A stretch of 64,000 nt of DNA from Brachypterus glaber (Eukaryota > Arthropoda > Insecta > Coleoptera > Kateretidae): positions 36,615,747-36,679,746 of the forward strand of contig OY294047.1 of NCBI GenBank assembly GCA_958510825.1, read 5' to 3'. The notes below the pieces were generated by a model. It saw only the letters and a program-made list of their open reading frames with translations. It was not told where the DNA came from and searched no databases. The first letter of the stretch is position 1; the number at the start of each line of letters is the position of its first letter. Positions 1 through 11,741 of this stretch are shown piece after piece. Position numbers and translations under genes: made by a program.

Positions 1-59
1 TGTGATTACCATGTGTGTCATATTTTACTATTTTTCTGGTTGAGTTAACTAGATTAATA

Positions 60-328
60 CAGTCACATAAAAAAAGGCAATAACTTTTAAGGAGAATATA
101 TTCCTATGTATTTTAAGACCCTGAACCGCTTTCGAGGTCAAAATGGCACCTCATCCGATTACTTTTCGAGATAACATCAAAAAACGTCGGTTTTGAGCAT
201 GAAAATAGCGTTTTTTGAGATTGTGTTCAATGGATGAGGTGCTATTTTGACCTCAAATTCGGCTTCAGCGTCTAAAAATACATAGGAATACCTCCGACAG
301 AGTTCTTGACATTTTTTTTGTGTGGCTG
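60..328. mobile_element. Palindromic MITE with TA target duplication
   Basis: Terminal inverted repeats begin CAGTCACATAAAAAAA and end with the complement TTTTTTTTGTGTGGCTG, flanked by TA at 58-59 and 329-330. The whole interior is a loose palindrome: the segment around 110-170 (TATGTATTTT, then GGTCAAAATGGCACCTCATC) returns inverted at 230-290. The centre of the larger foldback at 44842-45691 has the same plan, with CCACACAAAATC ends and TATGTATTTT subterminal blocks, so the two are probably relatives. No coding capacity. Confidence 0.75.
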
Positions 329-368
329 TATTTTAAAAATCTATTTTCGACCGAATTATGCCTTAATT

Positions 369-643
369 TTACATTACATTACATTACATGTTTGTTTAAC
401 CTCGTACTATTCTACTTAATTAAGCATCCCCCAAGTCCAGGACTTGTGTGGGCTAGTAGTAGAGGGAACCACCGGCTTATACTGACTTTCGAACGAGTTT
501 CTAGGGAGTGTCCGTTTCACTTATCGCCTTCGACAAATTTCAATTATTAATTAACTGAAAAAGGCAAATCGGCGCCAGTGAGAATCGAACTCACGATAGT
601 AGACTTGCTATGCATACGCGCTAGCCACTACGCTATGCCTCCC
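369..643 (-). mobile_element. tRNA-derived SINE with (TGTAA)n tail
   Basis: Read on the minus strand, this has the three-part layout of a SINE: a tRNA-like head (643 to 571), an unrelated body of about 180 bp, and a tail of short tandem repeats (ATGTA/TGTAA units, about 390 to 369). The head carries good RNA polymerase III internal promoter boxes. No other full copy was noticed in the window. The ORF running the other way across the body (320-550) is a by-product. Confidence 0.75.
571..643 (-). promoter_or_regulatory. tRNA-like head with pol III A and B boxes
   Basis: Minus strand: box A TAGCGTAGTGG (635-625) and box B GTTCGATTC (590-582) match the tRNA consensus, and the T arm GTGAG/CTCAC pairs perfectly. 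The anticodon loop would read AGC (alanine type). The acceptor stem (GGGAGGC against TGGCGCC) does not pair and the anticodon stem has mismatches. This is therefore a SINE head and not a working tRNA gene. Confidence 0.7.
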
Positions 644-1054
644 ATTGATTTATATTTTTTAATTGTATTTCTTTTAAGAAATTCAAAATTAAACAACTAC
701 ATTTAATATTATTCATTTAATTTTATTTATTTAAAGTAAAACTTTTAAGATAAATCCAAACCTAAATAAAAATCTTCAATACCTAAAAACCGAAAAGTAT
801 CATACTTTACACTTGCACAAAAAGGTTTCCAACCTATTTGATTCAACATAAAATCCTCAATTGGCTTAAAAATAAAATAAAAACAAAACAGTGGAAAACA
901 ACATGAAATAAAATATTTCATCCTTTACAATTTAAGAGGAAAAGTCACTTTTTCCAATGCGTTCAAGTGGCAGCAACAATATCTACTATGAAACAGAAAC
1001 TTTTTACTTAAATGATTCCTTTTTATTTTTCATTTCTTTAATTTATTGCACTTC
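644..1054. other. Gene-free AT-rich stretch
   Basis: I see no ORF, repeat pair or RNA gene here. Confidence 0.5.
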
Positions 1055-1337
1055 ATATCGTCGGTAATACTGACAGCACGTATGCTATACGAAAAAAAGT
1101 GTCGCTGTTTACTATTACAGCACCGAATTGTCAGGGTGGAGTGAGATAAGCTTTTTTTCCAAAATCGTGAAACAAGTTGGAGATAGGTAGAGTTAATAAG
1201 TAGTTTATACGTCTCGCCACATGTGGGCTCCTACCAAAGCTACACAGCCAGGCTGTGACAGCCTACCTATCTAGTAATAACCAACAGCAAACTTCATTTT
1301 TTTCGGATAGCAGGTATTGTAGTATCACCGACGATAA
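1055..1337. repeat. Inverted-repeat element, ATATCGTCGGT ends
   Basis: ATATCGTCGGTAATACTGAC at the left is answered by AGTATCACCGACGAT at the right. Similar ends recur at about 7291-7367. The interior is unique and non-coding. Confidence 0.55.
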
Positions 1338-1376
1338 ATTTTCGTTTGGACTTTTGAAAATTGATCAATTTTTCAA

Positions 1377-1447
1377 TCATCGTAATGAGTGACTGCAGAC
1401 GGCCAGTTTCCCGAAACTGCAGTCTACCAATATCACTCTGTACGATG
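1377..1447. repeat. Hairpin
   Basis: TCATCGTAATGAGTGACTGC pairs with a nearby inverse ending CACTCTGTACGATGA, around CTGCAG blocks. The ACTGCAGTGACTC-type motif also appears in the element at 49352-49583. Confidence 0.5.
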
Positions 1448-1971
1448 AATGGAAAATGGATTTATATATTCCATATTCTTTTAAAAATATTTCTATAATT
1501 TTGGTTCAAATTAAAAAAATCCAGTCAGTCAGTTGTAATATTTTCTAGTGTTGAGTGCAGTTGCAGTCGGCTCAAAAACAGCCTGTAATAAAAAGAGTGA
1601 CATGAAAAGCCTAAGTTTTATAAGCATGCCAAAATCATACAAATAAAACAATAACTTAGTAGGTCTGTTGTGAAATTATTTGAATATTTTTAATATTTAT
1701 TTACTTTATTTACTTGTCTGACACCTGTCAAAAACTCACCAGAGGTATGTCCTTAACTGTGATTTTAGGGATTTTCGACCCACTGAACTAGTTCAGTTGG
1801 CCAATGAATTTGCTGTCAATTTGACTTCCTTTACACCATTTTTGTGTTCACTTCAGCCGAAACCGTCTGAACTGAGTAATCTATCTTTTCGCTAAGGATC
1901 CTCAGGGATAAAGTATTTATTTTATGTTAAATATTATCTTGGTGTTTAGGTAAGCCAAGCCTTATTAATAT

Positions 1972-2805
1972 TTTTTCCTACGATCCCCTATGAAAATGAC
2001 ATTTATCACACTCTTTTGTTCTTTAGAAAATGCCTTATATCACTAGTTTGATATTTTCATATCACCCTAGTTTGATATTTATGTATGGAGGGTTGCCTAA
2101 TTTTATTTAGATATTTATTTCGTTGATTCTACGAATTTTATTCACCTTGTTTTATAAGCCATTTTCCACCTTTCACCACAGCCTTTTTTTATATATTTTA
2201 TGTTTTTTAATCCAAATATTTCTGTTTTTCATGTCAAGAATAGAAATTATAGTTATAACGTTACTATTTTGACCATTACTGTCTAGATTTTATAAAAATT
2301 ACTTAATTTTGATTTAGTTACCTTACATTTTATAAAAAACATCAAAATACACACTATATTTCTCTTGAAATGTACAATTTTACTGTGTAATATAGCAACA
2401 TAACCATAGAAATCTAAACTGTCAAGTTTGCCTTCATTTAGGACAAGCATATAAGCAACCCATTAAAGAGCTATGTAATATAATAATACGTATATTGTAT
2501 TAAATATAAAACGAAGAAAACTAAAGATAAATGAAAATCATATTTCCTGTTTGAAATACATATATAAATTTGTATGCTATTTATTATTATTTTGTGCTTT
2601 GCTTTTCTTAAAAATTAATAAAAATTAGAAAATTTTAAAATAAGAAACTTCATATTTTTTCGGGATCGTAGGAAAAATAGTGTAATTACTCGTTGGAAAG
2701 TGTATTTCATACACTAGTGGCGTTTCCTCACTCGCCTGGCGGCTCGTTAGTAAACCTTCTCACTAGCGTGAAATATGTTACTTTCCACACTAGTTATGTA
2801 ATATA
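1972..2805 (+). mobile_element. MITE family with CCTACGATC ends, copy 1
   Basis: Starts TTTTTTCCTACGATCC and has the inverse GGATCGTAGGAAAAA at about 2664-2677. A conserved extra block follows to 2805 (TAGTGTAATTACTCGTTGGA, and CACTTTCCACACTAGTTATG at its far side). Copies with the same order of blocks occur at 5882-6775 and inverted at 51370-52245, so the trailing block is part of the mobile unit. Non-coding. Confidence 0.7.
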
Positions 2806-2880
2806 CTATAATAAAACCTAACTAGATTTTATTTTTGTTTAGTTTAACGATACTTACAAAAGTATCAGGCAATACCTCTA

Positions 2881-3718
2881 GGTATCTATTCTCGGGCTCG
2901 AGAGAACGTGAACAATTTTCGTAGGAAGGGAATTGATCACATCATATCAAAGTTCCCCAAAGTTAAAAAATGCTATTCTTGAACAGTAGTGAGCGTGATG
3001 GGATCTCTGCAGCCGGCTGCAGCGTGGCCAAGTATTTTAGCGGATTTTAACCAATCAGATTATGTGACACGAATTTGCGTGCGCAGGCTGTCTTTATTTT
3101 TATTATTTGTAAGCAAGTTGCTATGGTTTGAATATTTTTTATAATTAATATCCAAAAATTAAAGTGTAAGAAATGACTGAAAATGAAAATAAAAACAGAA
3201 AAAGATCTGCGCCCACCAGCAGTCAACAAAAAAAAATAGTTTTGAATTTTATTCAGGACAACCCTCTTGTTATTAGTGGGCTGTTTAGTCCTGAATTCAC
3301 TACAATTTTTTTGTTAGAAAGTTGGAAAGGGTGGGTCCTAGCCAACACTTCCCGTTCTTAGTTCTCCATTTGGTCTTCCGCATCTTGCAGTTATTATTAT
3401 TATTATAATATGTATAATAATTTCTAAATATAAAAAAGCTTCTATCATTAACTATTATAAAATAAAACGGTATTCAAAATAATAACACAAAACCAAAGCC
3501 AAAATAGGGTTATATTTAAATGCGCGCGACTAACTTATATGTCAAAATATCCGTGAACGCTCGCTTCTCAGGCTCCCGAGTAGTAGAAGTAAAGTTCCTC
3601 GATTTTCGTGCGAAGTGAAATTCAAGAATAAGTAGTTTTGCGTTTCGAGAGAAAGAATATGCAACCCACACTACCTTTCTCCCGGGAATGCATTCTCTCG
3701 AGCCCGAGAATACATACC
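2881..3718. mobile_element. 838-bp TIR element carrying a Zeste/Myb-SANT-like ORF
   Basis: The ends are inverted repeats of about 26 bp: GGTATCTATTCTCGGGCTCG at the left and CGAGCCCGAGAATACATACC at the right. Subterminal segments (TTCGTAGGAAGGGA near 2918, TCCTCGATTTTCG near 3596) are also partly inverted. I could not define a target duplication (CTA left, CTG right). A perfect 16-bp palindrome CTGCAGCCGGCTGCAG lies at 3008-3023. The ORF 3173-3361 is described separately. Confidence 0.65.
3173..3361 (+). pseudogene. Zeste/Myb-SANT-like DNA-binding domain fragment
   Basis: The 62-residue ORF has a basic start (KNRKRS) followed by a pattern typical of the insect Zeste-type/Myb-SANT-like family: SSQQKKIVLNFIQDNPLVISG, then LFSPEFTT and LLESWK. 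In the family this reads roughly Q-x3-LV-x-FM-x2-[HN]P-x-L-x2-G-x-FS, then W-x2-L. After ESWK the frame slips into an unrelated ending. The next frame continues more plausibly, so a small indel has probably broken it. Upstream is a normal AAGAAATGAC start context with an AT-rich leader and an AACCAATCAG box near 3050. It lies wholly within the inverted-repeat element 2881-3718, so it may be captured host or transposon coding sequence. Homology was recognised by pattern only. Confidence 0.5.
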
Positions 3719-4468
3719 CTGAAGAGATCTCCGCCAGTTATCTGTTTGAGCTTCCATCAACAAACTACCACAGCCTAGAAGCAATTTAACACACTGTCAA
3801 AGTCGAAATTCTGCCCCCATCCTAAATGGATAAAAGGATAATGCGGACTGGTAACGTAAATAATATAACAGACCTTTGATAAAAATATGGTTTGAGGAAA
3901 AATCATTAACAAAAAAGCCTTTGTCACGATATTTTTGGATAACTCAATACAATTTGAAAAGGTTGCTAAGAAATATATATATATTTTTTTAAAGTGGTGC
4001 TCCAGTCAAGAACACTACAGTTTTAAGCATCATAGCAATATCTTCTCTACACCTCGAAGCTACAGCTACACAGTCAAAATTTTTACTGTACATTGTAAAA
4101 AATGTGGAAGACTAAATTAGTATTATTAATATTAATATTAAATATTAAGATTAAATTATAAAATTCATAATATTTAAACCTATTTTAAAATTCTGCGGTA
4201 AAACTCTCGGCAAATTGTAGATGCCGCATTTTGCCTCTGTAGATCGACATAAATTCTATAAATTCCGCAAATTGAGAACCTTAAAGTGCCCTTTTGGCCC
4301 TTAACATATTTTTTGAAATAATTTTAATGAAAAGCAAATTAAATTCTTTTGGTACCAAAAACTCATTTTTCCAAAATTTTGGATTTGCCGCGTTCCTCCT
4401 AAGGAGGGCAGAATTCTGGTACCGATAGTGTAATACTAAAAAACTAGATTTTACGGTTTTGGTGCACA
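3719..4468. other. Gene-free stretch
   Basis: No support for coding. The short ORFs 3935-4120 and 4281-4469 have no recognisable motifs. Confidence 0.5.
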
Positions 4469-4532
4469 ATCTTTTGTTTGAAAAATATTATAAATGAATT
4501 AATCTTTTGTTTAAAAAATATTATAAATGAAT
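4469..4532. repeat. Two-copy tandem repeat, about 30 bp
   Basis: AATCTTTTGTTT followed by ATATTATAAATGAATT occurs twice in a row, then an AT-rich run. Confidence 0.7.
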
Positions 4533-4975
4533 TAATAATAATTATAATTACACAGGCCAACAAGGATTTTTTCGTTTGCATCAAGTATATTTTTTTTTAG
4601 CTATAAGCCATGCCAAAAATCCCATTCCATTTTGAATTTTTAAGTTATGGGCATTGGTCTACATCAACATAATCAAATGAAGCCATTCGACACATTTTTA
4701 GGAAGATCGAAAGAAAAATAAAAATTTGACCTAATGACGCGGATTTTTTTTTTCGTATCAAAAATAGTTTTTTTTTAATCATTTATCGTCGTTTTTTGCT
4801 GTTATGGCCTAATAGGCGACCAATAATTTTTTCATGGCCCACTGTGCAGTTGTTGAAAACCCCTACGTGATGGACAAAATCGGAAGTTAAATTCGAAATC
4901 AACGTAACTATAATCACCCAAGATCAGCTGTCAGATCCAAATCAACTTTGAAAATTTTTTTGGCCTATGTAAATA

Positions 4976-5387
4976 TACAGACCGTGTCAAAAGTCCTTTA
5001 ACTTTTGAACGGCTTAAGATATCAACTTGAAATTTGGAACACTTAAATAGCATAACACAAATAATTTTTTGGTATATATATTTAATTATTAGGGGGCACA
5101 ATGTAGACAGGGGGACAAGGGAAAACATTTTTTTAAATAGAAAGGGGGGTCGTGTGATACATAATTTTAAAGCTCATAACATGTTCTATTCGACCATATA
5201 CTTTTCAATTTTTTTAACGTTTTTTTAAGGTTTTCATTTTTTATTTTTTTTTTTGCTAAAAAAGCGATTTTTCAAGTTTTTTTTTTGGTAAAATGTTATT
5301 TATATCATTCAAAATTAGTAAAGTATAACTGACGTATTTGAGTCATAAGCCTTTCAAAAGAGAGGGCGGACTTTTGACACGCTGTGT
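4976..5387. mobile_element. TACAG-type foldback element
   Basis: Left end TACAGACCGTGTCAAAAGTC, right end GACTTTTGACACGCTGTGTA. TA precedes the left end. Subterminal text (CTTTTGAACGGCTTAAGATA, TCAACTTGAAATTTGGAACA) resembles the partial elements at 35523 and 63899. Interior AT-rich, non-coding. Confidence 0.65.
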
Positions 5388-5881
5388 AGATGGTTAAACA
5401 ATCTGTGTTTGCGCCTTCGCCAAAATTGCAATAACAATATCAACAAAATAATTTACTTAACTATTTTTACGCGCAACTTTTTAAACTTTATTTTTATTTT
5501 TGTTATATTATTAATTACTTTCGGTAGGAAACTCCTGCGTTGGTAAAAAAATTTATCTTTTTTATTGCTTATTTTACGTTTTAGGGTTCGTGCAAAATAT
5601 TAGTCAAACAGCTCGATCATCTTGTAGTTTGCCAGGTGTCTAATTCGACGCCTAGGCCAAAACAAAAAAAGACGTTATACCGGGTAAGTTTCAGTTCATT
5701 TGGCTTTTTATTTTTTATTTTTTTTAGCATTCCAGTAATAATAGAAACCATATTATAGCAATAGTTCCTATACAGTTAACAATAATTCCTGAATAGGAAT
5801 AAATAGTAAAAAACAACATATATCACCAAATTAGTAAGTTTTTGGTAATTATTCCTAAAACAGTTTTCTTTGTGTATTTTA
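5388..5881. other. Gene-free stretch
   Basis: Nothing recognised. Confidence 0.5.
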
Positions 5882-6775
5882 CTTTTTCCTACGATCCTCT
5901 ATGAAAATGACATTTAGCACACTCTTTTGTTCTTTAGAAAACGCCTTATATCGCACTTGTTTGATATTTTCATATCACCCTAGTTTGATATTTTTATATG
6001 TAGGTTTGGACTAATTTTGTTTAGATATTTACGTTGTAAATTTTACGAATTTTACTCAGGTCGTTTTATATGCCATTTTCCACTTTTCATTTGGACTTTT
6101 TTTATGTCTTTTATGTTTTTTAATCCAAATATTTCTGTTTTTCATGTCAAAAATAAAAAACTATAGTTATAACCTTACTATTTTGACCCAGGTCTATATA
6201 ACTTAATATGTTTTATTAATATCTAGATTTTATAAAAATTACTTAATTTGTGATTTAGTTACCTTAAATTTTATAAAAAACATCGATATTTCCTCATGAA
6301 ATGTAAAACATTGTAGAATTTTACAGTCTTATGTGGTAGCATATCCACAGAAATCAAATTTAATTAGTAAACTGTCAAATTTTCCTTGATTTAACAGATG
6401 CTTGCGGTTAGGCAACCCATTAAACAGTGTTGAGCTTCCATAATATGTTGTATTCAATATAAAACCAAGAAAACTAAAGGTAAATAAAAAAACATATTTC
6501 CTGTTGACATACATATATAAACTTGTATGCTATTGTGTGTTTGGCTTTTCTCAAAAATTCGCGGAATAAGTAATAAAAATTAGAAAATATTAAATTAAGA
6601 ATTCTTAAAGTTTAAACTTTATATTTTTTCGGAATCGTAGGAAAAATAGTGTACATAACTCGTTGGAATGTGTATTTCTTACACTCGTGGGGTTTCCTCA
6701 CTCGCCTGACGGCTCGTTCGTAAACCTTCCCACTCGCGTGAGATATGTCACTTTCCACACTAGTTATGTAATATA
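5882..6775 (+). mobile_element. MITE family with CCTACGATC ends, copy 2
   Basis: Same block order as copy 1 (1972-2805): TTTTTCCTACGATCCTC, CATATCACCCTAGTTTGATA, ATTTCTGTTTTTCATGTCAA, the inverse AATCGTAGGAAAAA at 6633-6646, then the CTCGTTGGAATGTGTATTTC block to about 6775. ORFs on the minus strand here are accidental. Confidence 0.7.
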
Positions 6776-7060
6776 CTATTCCGTCCTCATTCTCTTTGCC
6801 ACTTAATGTGTTGAACACACAACTTTTAATACCCCTGCTAAAAGTCGCACATAGCGCACTGGTGCGCTACGCCTCGTAAAACCATTTTAAACGTTTTGGC
6901 GATTTAACTCACGCCTCGAATACCTAATGCAGTTTATATTCAAATCTCGACGTTGAAATCTTTATTTATATTTTCTCCATATTTTTTTACACTTTAATAA
7001 AAACCAACATTCTGAATTTAGTTCCAGATACATTCTTTACTAAAAAAAAATATATTTTAG
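6776..7060. other. Gene-free stretch
   Basis: Contains a small palindromic patch (AGCGCACTGGTGCGCTA near 6855) and otherwise nothing recognised. Confidence 0.5.
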
Positions 7061-7065
7061 GCGAT

Positions 7066-7190
7066 ATTATCCAAGGGCTTGCATAAGCATACGACATAAA
7101 GTATAAGCCTGCGGATAAGAGACATGACGGCACATCAAGCCAATCACAGCATCGTTGTATGTTATGTCTTATGGTTATGAAGTCGGTGGG
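7066..7190. repeat. Degraded hairpin MITE related to 44411-44518
   Basis: GCTTGCATAAGCATACGACA, GACGGCACATCAAGCCAATC and TATGTTATGTCTTATGG match the plan of the cleaner hairpin at 44411-44518. A third relic lies at about 11610-11705. Confidence 0.6.
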
Positions 7191-7290
7191 ATAGCGCTTA
7201 AGCCCAACGAATAGTATTATAACAAATGAAAGTATTTTGGTTTCTTCTACTAAATATAATAAAACAATATCATTGTTTTAATTATTATTT

Positions 7291-7367
7291 CTTATATCGT
7301 CGGTGATACTGCAAAACTCGATTATTTCGCAAAGCACGTATTGCAGTAACAGCGACGATATCGTGAA
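7291..7367. repeat. Short inverted repeat, ATATCGTCGGTGATACTGCA ends
   Basis: ATATCGTCGGTGATACTGCA pairs with TGCAGTAACAGCGACGATAT with two mismatches. Related ends occur at 1055-1337. Confidence 0.65.
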
Positions 7368-8035
7368 CGGGTTATCCTCTCATTAACCGACTTTCAAAAA
7401 GGAGGAGGTTTTTTTTAATGTTTGTTCCGCATAACTTTTGGAACGAATGAACGGAATTTGATGAAACTTTTTGCAACTTAAAGAGGTGGTCCCGTTTCAA
7501 TTTGACGCTCGGATAATGCCGGGTAAGCCGGATAATTCAGATAAGTCTAATCATTTTAACGCAATTTCACTTAAAAACGGCTTAATTTGGTTCTACTACC
7601 AACCAAATTTTTAAAGAAATATCGGATAACTCGGATAAGCCGGATAACTTGATAAAGGGGTCACTCAAATATTACGGCACACTGAAAATCTTTTAAATGC
7701 CGCTAAACTTGATTCTCTGGACCTGTAATATTAAAATACCAAGAGAAAATGATAAATTTTGTGATTTTAACATAAGGCGTTATTTGATTATTACTTAACG
7801 CTTAAAGTTTAACAAGATTTTCTTTAGTATTTGGTTTAAAATAAGGTTGGTTGGACTCTTGGGTGCTGAAATAAACATATTACTTTTATTTATTAGAAAT
7901 TTATCTTTAAGATGACGTCACAACGCACTAAAAGTGCGTTTTGACGTCAGCAGCTTGCCGAGATGGAAGGACAACTATAATTTAGCTTAGATTACGTTAC
8001 AAATCTACAAGTTCTGTGTCTCTAAAAAGTAAAAA

Positions 8036-8255
8036 ATAAAAACTTTTCGCAAAAAAAATGAACCGATTTCTATGTCTCTAAAAAATAAAAAATACTTAAG
8101 TCGGTGCCAATTTCACAGCAAACAATAATAAAATATCTAATAAAAAAATAATTGTTAGTAATTTATTTAGGGAATCGTGAAATTGGTACTAACTTAAGTA
8201 TTTTTTATTTTTTAGAGATATAGAAGTCGGTTCATTTTTTTGCGAAAAGTTTTTT
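8036..8255. repeat. Long hairpin, arms about 80 bp
   Basis: AAAACTTTTCGCAAAAAAAA at 8038 returns inverted at 8253. The arms run through ATGAACCGATTTCTATGTCT and AATACTTAAGTCGGTGCCAA with few mismatches around a 60-bp AT loop. Probably a MITE. Confidence 0.75.
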
Positions 8256-9530
8256 TTTTTTCATAAATAACTCCGGTGCTTCGACCGATTTTTATTATAT
8301 ATAAATACCTCAATAAGTCTAGGTGGAAAATTTTGGTCCATTATTACTAGGTAGTCAGGTCACAATGTTTGATTTTGGTCAGGAATTAAAAAATCAATGT
8401 ATTATCAGTTAGTATTCAGTATAAATATTGATCTGAAAAGTTTTTTAAAATCTTTAAAATCAGAATCACATTTTATTACTGAAACAAATTAAGTTTTTTT
8501 ACAGAATAAGGACGTATTCAGATAACGCACATCTGCAGTGGAGTAAAATAACTTCTCTGGTTTCTGCATAAATACTGTTTACTCCATTATCCATTTCTAA
8601 ACACTGACAAGTTTATTCTCTAAGCTAAACTTTATGCAAAAAAAGTGCTATACGGTTTTGTAAACTGGCTTGTATCGCATATCTCACGCCTCGAAAGCGG
8701 TTTTTAAAGGTTAATAAAATGCATAATGCAAATGCGCAATTAATTAAACATGTTGGACTAAGTACCGTATTTTATTATCATATAAAAGTTTTATAGTTAA
8801 ATAAAAGTGAAATATGTATATAATTTTTTAAATTAAGTATAAATAAAAAAGGTTATTTTCCTGCAACGAAAATTAAGAGTTTTTAAACTACTATACAATG
8901 TATACATATTATTATAACTCGTTTTTGAAGGACTGAGTTTTGGATGAGAAAATTTGGTTGATAGTGGTTCTATTCCAAGCTGGAGATCCGTAATGAATTA
9001 CTGGCTTGAGACTCAAGCCTTAAGTATTGTATCAAGCCTCGAGTATTGTAAAGGAGAAATTTGTTTTAATTGATTACACAGGGAAGCGACAAAAAAATTG
9101 TCTAAAATGTAATCCGTGATTTTTATAGTATTTTAGGTGCTGATTATGGGAAAATTATTGAAAAAAATCCATCACGTACAGTTTTGTTACTATTAGCATG
9201 TCTAGTTTGATTGAATTTGTGTATTTTTTAAAGTAAGGTAGCACTATTAGTTTAGACAAAATTTCAAATATTTTCAAAGAAAAGTCCAAATATTATATTT
9301 TGATTACAAACACTTTTAAAAGGTAATGTGAGAAAGTTTTAAGGCGTTTGCAATGAAATAGACATTCTTACATATACTGGATAGTCGTACTAAAACTAGT
9401 GTAATACGGTTGAAATTGCATCACTTTCCGATTACTGCCAGTCTGTCGACATTTTCTCCCATTCCTCACTATCTCCCTTTAGAAAAAATATACAACATTT
9501 CGTTAAATACACACCTTTTTTATGAGATAA
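8256..9530. other. Gene-free stretch
   Basis: No ORF or clear repeat. A weak inverted pair around 8515-8600 (GTGGAGTAAAATAAC, GTTTACTCCATTATC) is all I see. Confidence 0.45.
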
Positions 9531-9768
9531 GGGAACGTTCAAGTATTACGTAACGCAAATTGTACCAAAATTTATACACTTCATACCACGGTTCTCGCGT
9601 TATTATATATTATAGACATTTCATATTTTGGCTACCCCCCCTAATAGGGGGTGTGTTAGGGCGGTAGCCAAAATATGATATCTATACAGCCTTGAATAAC
9701 GCGAGAACCGAGGTATGAAGTGTATGAATTTTGGTACATTTTGCGTTACGTAATACTTGAACGTTCCC
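9531..9768. mobile_element. Harbinger-like MITE, TSD TAA
   Basis: A nearly complete palindrome of 238 bp. The ends GGGAACGTTCAAGTATTACG and CGTAATACTTGAACGTTCCC are flanked by TAA at 9528-9530 and 9769-9771. A 3-bp TWA-type duplication with ends starting GGG fits the PIF/Harbinger superfamily (known pattern; assignment inferred). Related copies are at 21994-22060, 23874-24011, 26580-27078, 42613-42717 and 52961-53067. Confidence 0.8.
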
Positions 9769-9889
9769 TAACCTGACATGATTAAAAAAACGGATTTAAT
9801 TTTTGAAATCAGCTCTGAAAAATACATAGAAATTAGTTATAAAAGTACAAACAGATTTTAAAAGTATTTTTTTTCGCAGCCCTGTGTTA

Positions 9890-10300
9890 TCGATTAAAAC
9901 AAAGTTCTTCACACTATTAGTGGACTTTTTCTATCCAACAGGGGGTATAGTTTGGAGAGGCGGACCTTGGCTGTTTGCAGGATATTTTTAACGTGAGGCT
10001 TCCACGTACGTTTTAAGCATAGGGATATTTAACATGGTTTTCCCAGTTAAACGACTTAGTCATTTATCTGAATGGGTTATTATGGGAAATTAAAATGCCT
10101 TTCGTTTTGTTGGCTTTTGATTTTTCATCTGGAAAACCATTGAGTCAGGGTGCCTATTTGGAGATGGACTGGGTTATGGATATGTTGGTGGTTTTCAGCT
10201 TTTGCTTAAACGCCTGTGTCATCGGCGAACATCGGCTAACTTGGATTGCACCTAATTTTGGGATATCTGCAGTGAAAATATCTCATTGCGAATAAACATT
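9890..10300 (-). pseudogene. Jockey-clade LINE reverse transcriptase relic
   Basis: Minus-strand translation in shifting frames gives MFADDT (10230-10213), the reverse transcriptase catalytic box, followed by A-K-A-E-N-H-Q-H-I. It then gives N-W-E-N-H-V-K near 10055 and LQTAKVRLSKLYPLLDRKSP to about 9915. The last part aligns block for block with the plus-strand LINE at 11742-12260 (NWENHVKYLG, LQIANGRLAKLYP, GRKSP). Stops and frame slips show it is dead. The plus-strand ORF 10095-10295 is its shadow. Confidence 0.7.
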
Positions 10301-11741
10301 TAAATTAAACGTGTAACTAAACTCGTCAAAACTATGTTATCAGTTTTTTCATGAAGTTACGGAAATAGAAAATGGAACGTACTGATTTCAAATGAGAATT
10401 TAACTCCAATAGATAATCTGTAGTTATAATAAGGAAAATCGGTGTCAACGCTTTATAGATTGAATAAAGGTCATTTCGCATTGTAGGATCAATTTTCCGT
10501 GGTTTAAACGGAATTAGCAAAATAATCGATGATGCGTATCTTTCAATAGAGTATATTCAAATAATTTTGTTTTAGTTCAAATAAAAAAATGTTATACGCT
10601 TAACAGGTTTGCAGCTAGAAGAGTATTTTATAAATACTATTTAGGGTTTATAATCCCGCAAGCACGCAAAAATCTGAACTTGCTATAACGGATGATTTTT
10701 GTTTTGAGGATGGGCATGTCAAAATCTCTGTGGATTTGAATATTCATCATAAAGCAGAGAGCATTAAGGCATATTCTTACTTTGTTTTAGAAGGACTGAT
10801 GTATTACAAGCGGGGGTTCCGTAAAGAAGTATGTGAGGGTTTAATTATGAAGAAGATATTTGTTTTTCATGGAAAGAGGACATCCTGCCTGGTAGGAAGT
10901 ATAATTGGGAGAGACACCCGTTGGCTGTTGGAAAAGTGTTTTAACGTTATAATTCCGCTAAAACATCTTTATTCTATAAACAATTTTATATTTTTTTGCA
11001 CTGTACAGTTAAATGAAATATTTTTTTAAAGAAATAACAATAACAAATCGCGACATAGCGGTCGCTAAAATATTTCTAGAATGATTATTGCCGTTTCAAG
11101 TCATTGACTGCATTCTATCGGGGCTTACATCTTGTTTTACTATATCTGGAATCGCGTAAATAAGGTAATTGATATTTCATTCATTCTAGCTTTTTAATGG
11201 ACAAATTAGTGATTATTTGTTGATAGAGAACTAATAGAATTACGAGGAGCCTGCTGAAACTTTTAAAATTCTAACTTGGCCGATCGGCGCCCGATTAATC
11301 AGCATCGATGACATTTTTTGACAAAAAGTGATAAAAAACCACTTTATATTAATAATGTGCCGTATGTATCGTGATGATGTCTGATAACTTAAGAAAGATT
11401 TTAGCTGGATACTTGAAATTTGGTATGCAGATGTATTTTTATATTGTCAAGGACAAGTATACAATTATAATTTTTTTTCCATAACATGAACAGAAAATTG
11501 ACAAAGTTACAATACTTATTCATACAAAAAGTATTGTCGGTGGTGATATACAATATACAATAGAGACCAGCCAACAGCAAAGTTCTCAGGCTCCTGTAAG
11601 TATAAAGCGCTATCCAAAGGCTCGCATATCACATAAGACTGTCCAGTGGGCAGTGTCCACATATGTATAACGGCACGCAGGCTTTATGTCTTATGGTGTT
11701 AACTTTGCCTTCTAAAAGGCAATCTCTACGCTTGTCCATAG
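10301..11741. other. Mostly unassigned stretch
   Basis: The ORF at 10730-11029 (99 codons, plus) has no motif I recognise, and its composition is like its surroundings, so I do not call it a gene. A degraded hairpin relic of the 44411 family lies at about 11610-11705. Confidence 0.4.

Noticed and set aside
571..643. tRNA-Ala gene
   Set aside because: The acceptor stem does not pair, the anticodon stem has mismatches, and it continues into a SINE body with a repeat tail.
10095..10295. 66-codon plus-strand ORF
   Set aside because: It is the antisense shadow of a Jockey reverse transcriptase relic with the FADDT box on the minus strand.
10730..11029. 99-codon plus-strand ORF
   Set aside because: No recognisable motif, and composition like the surrounding DNA. 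A database search could change this.
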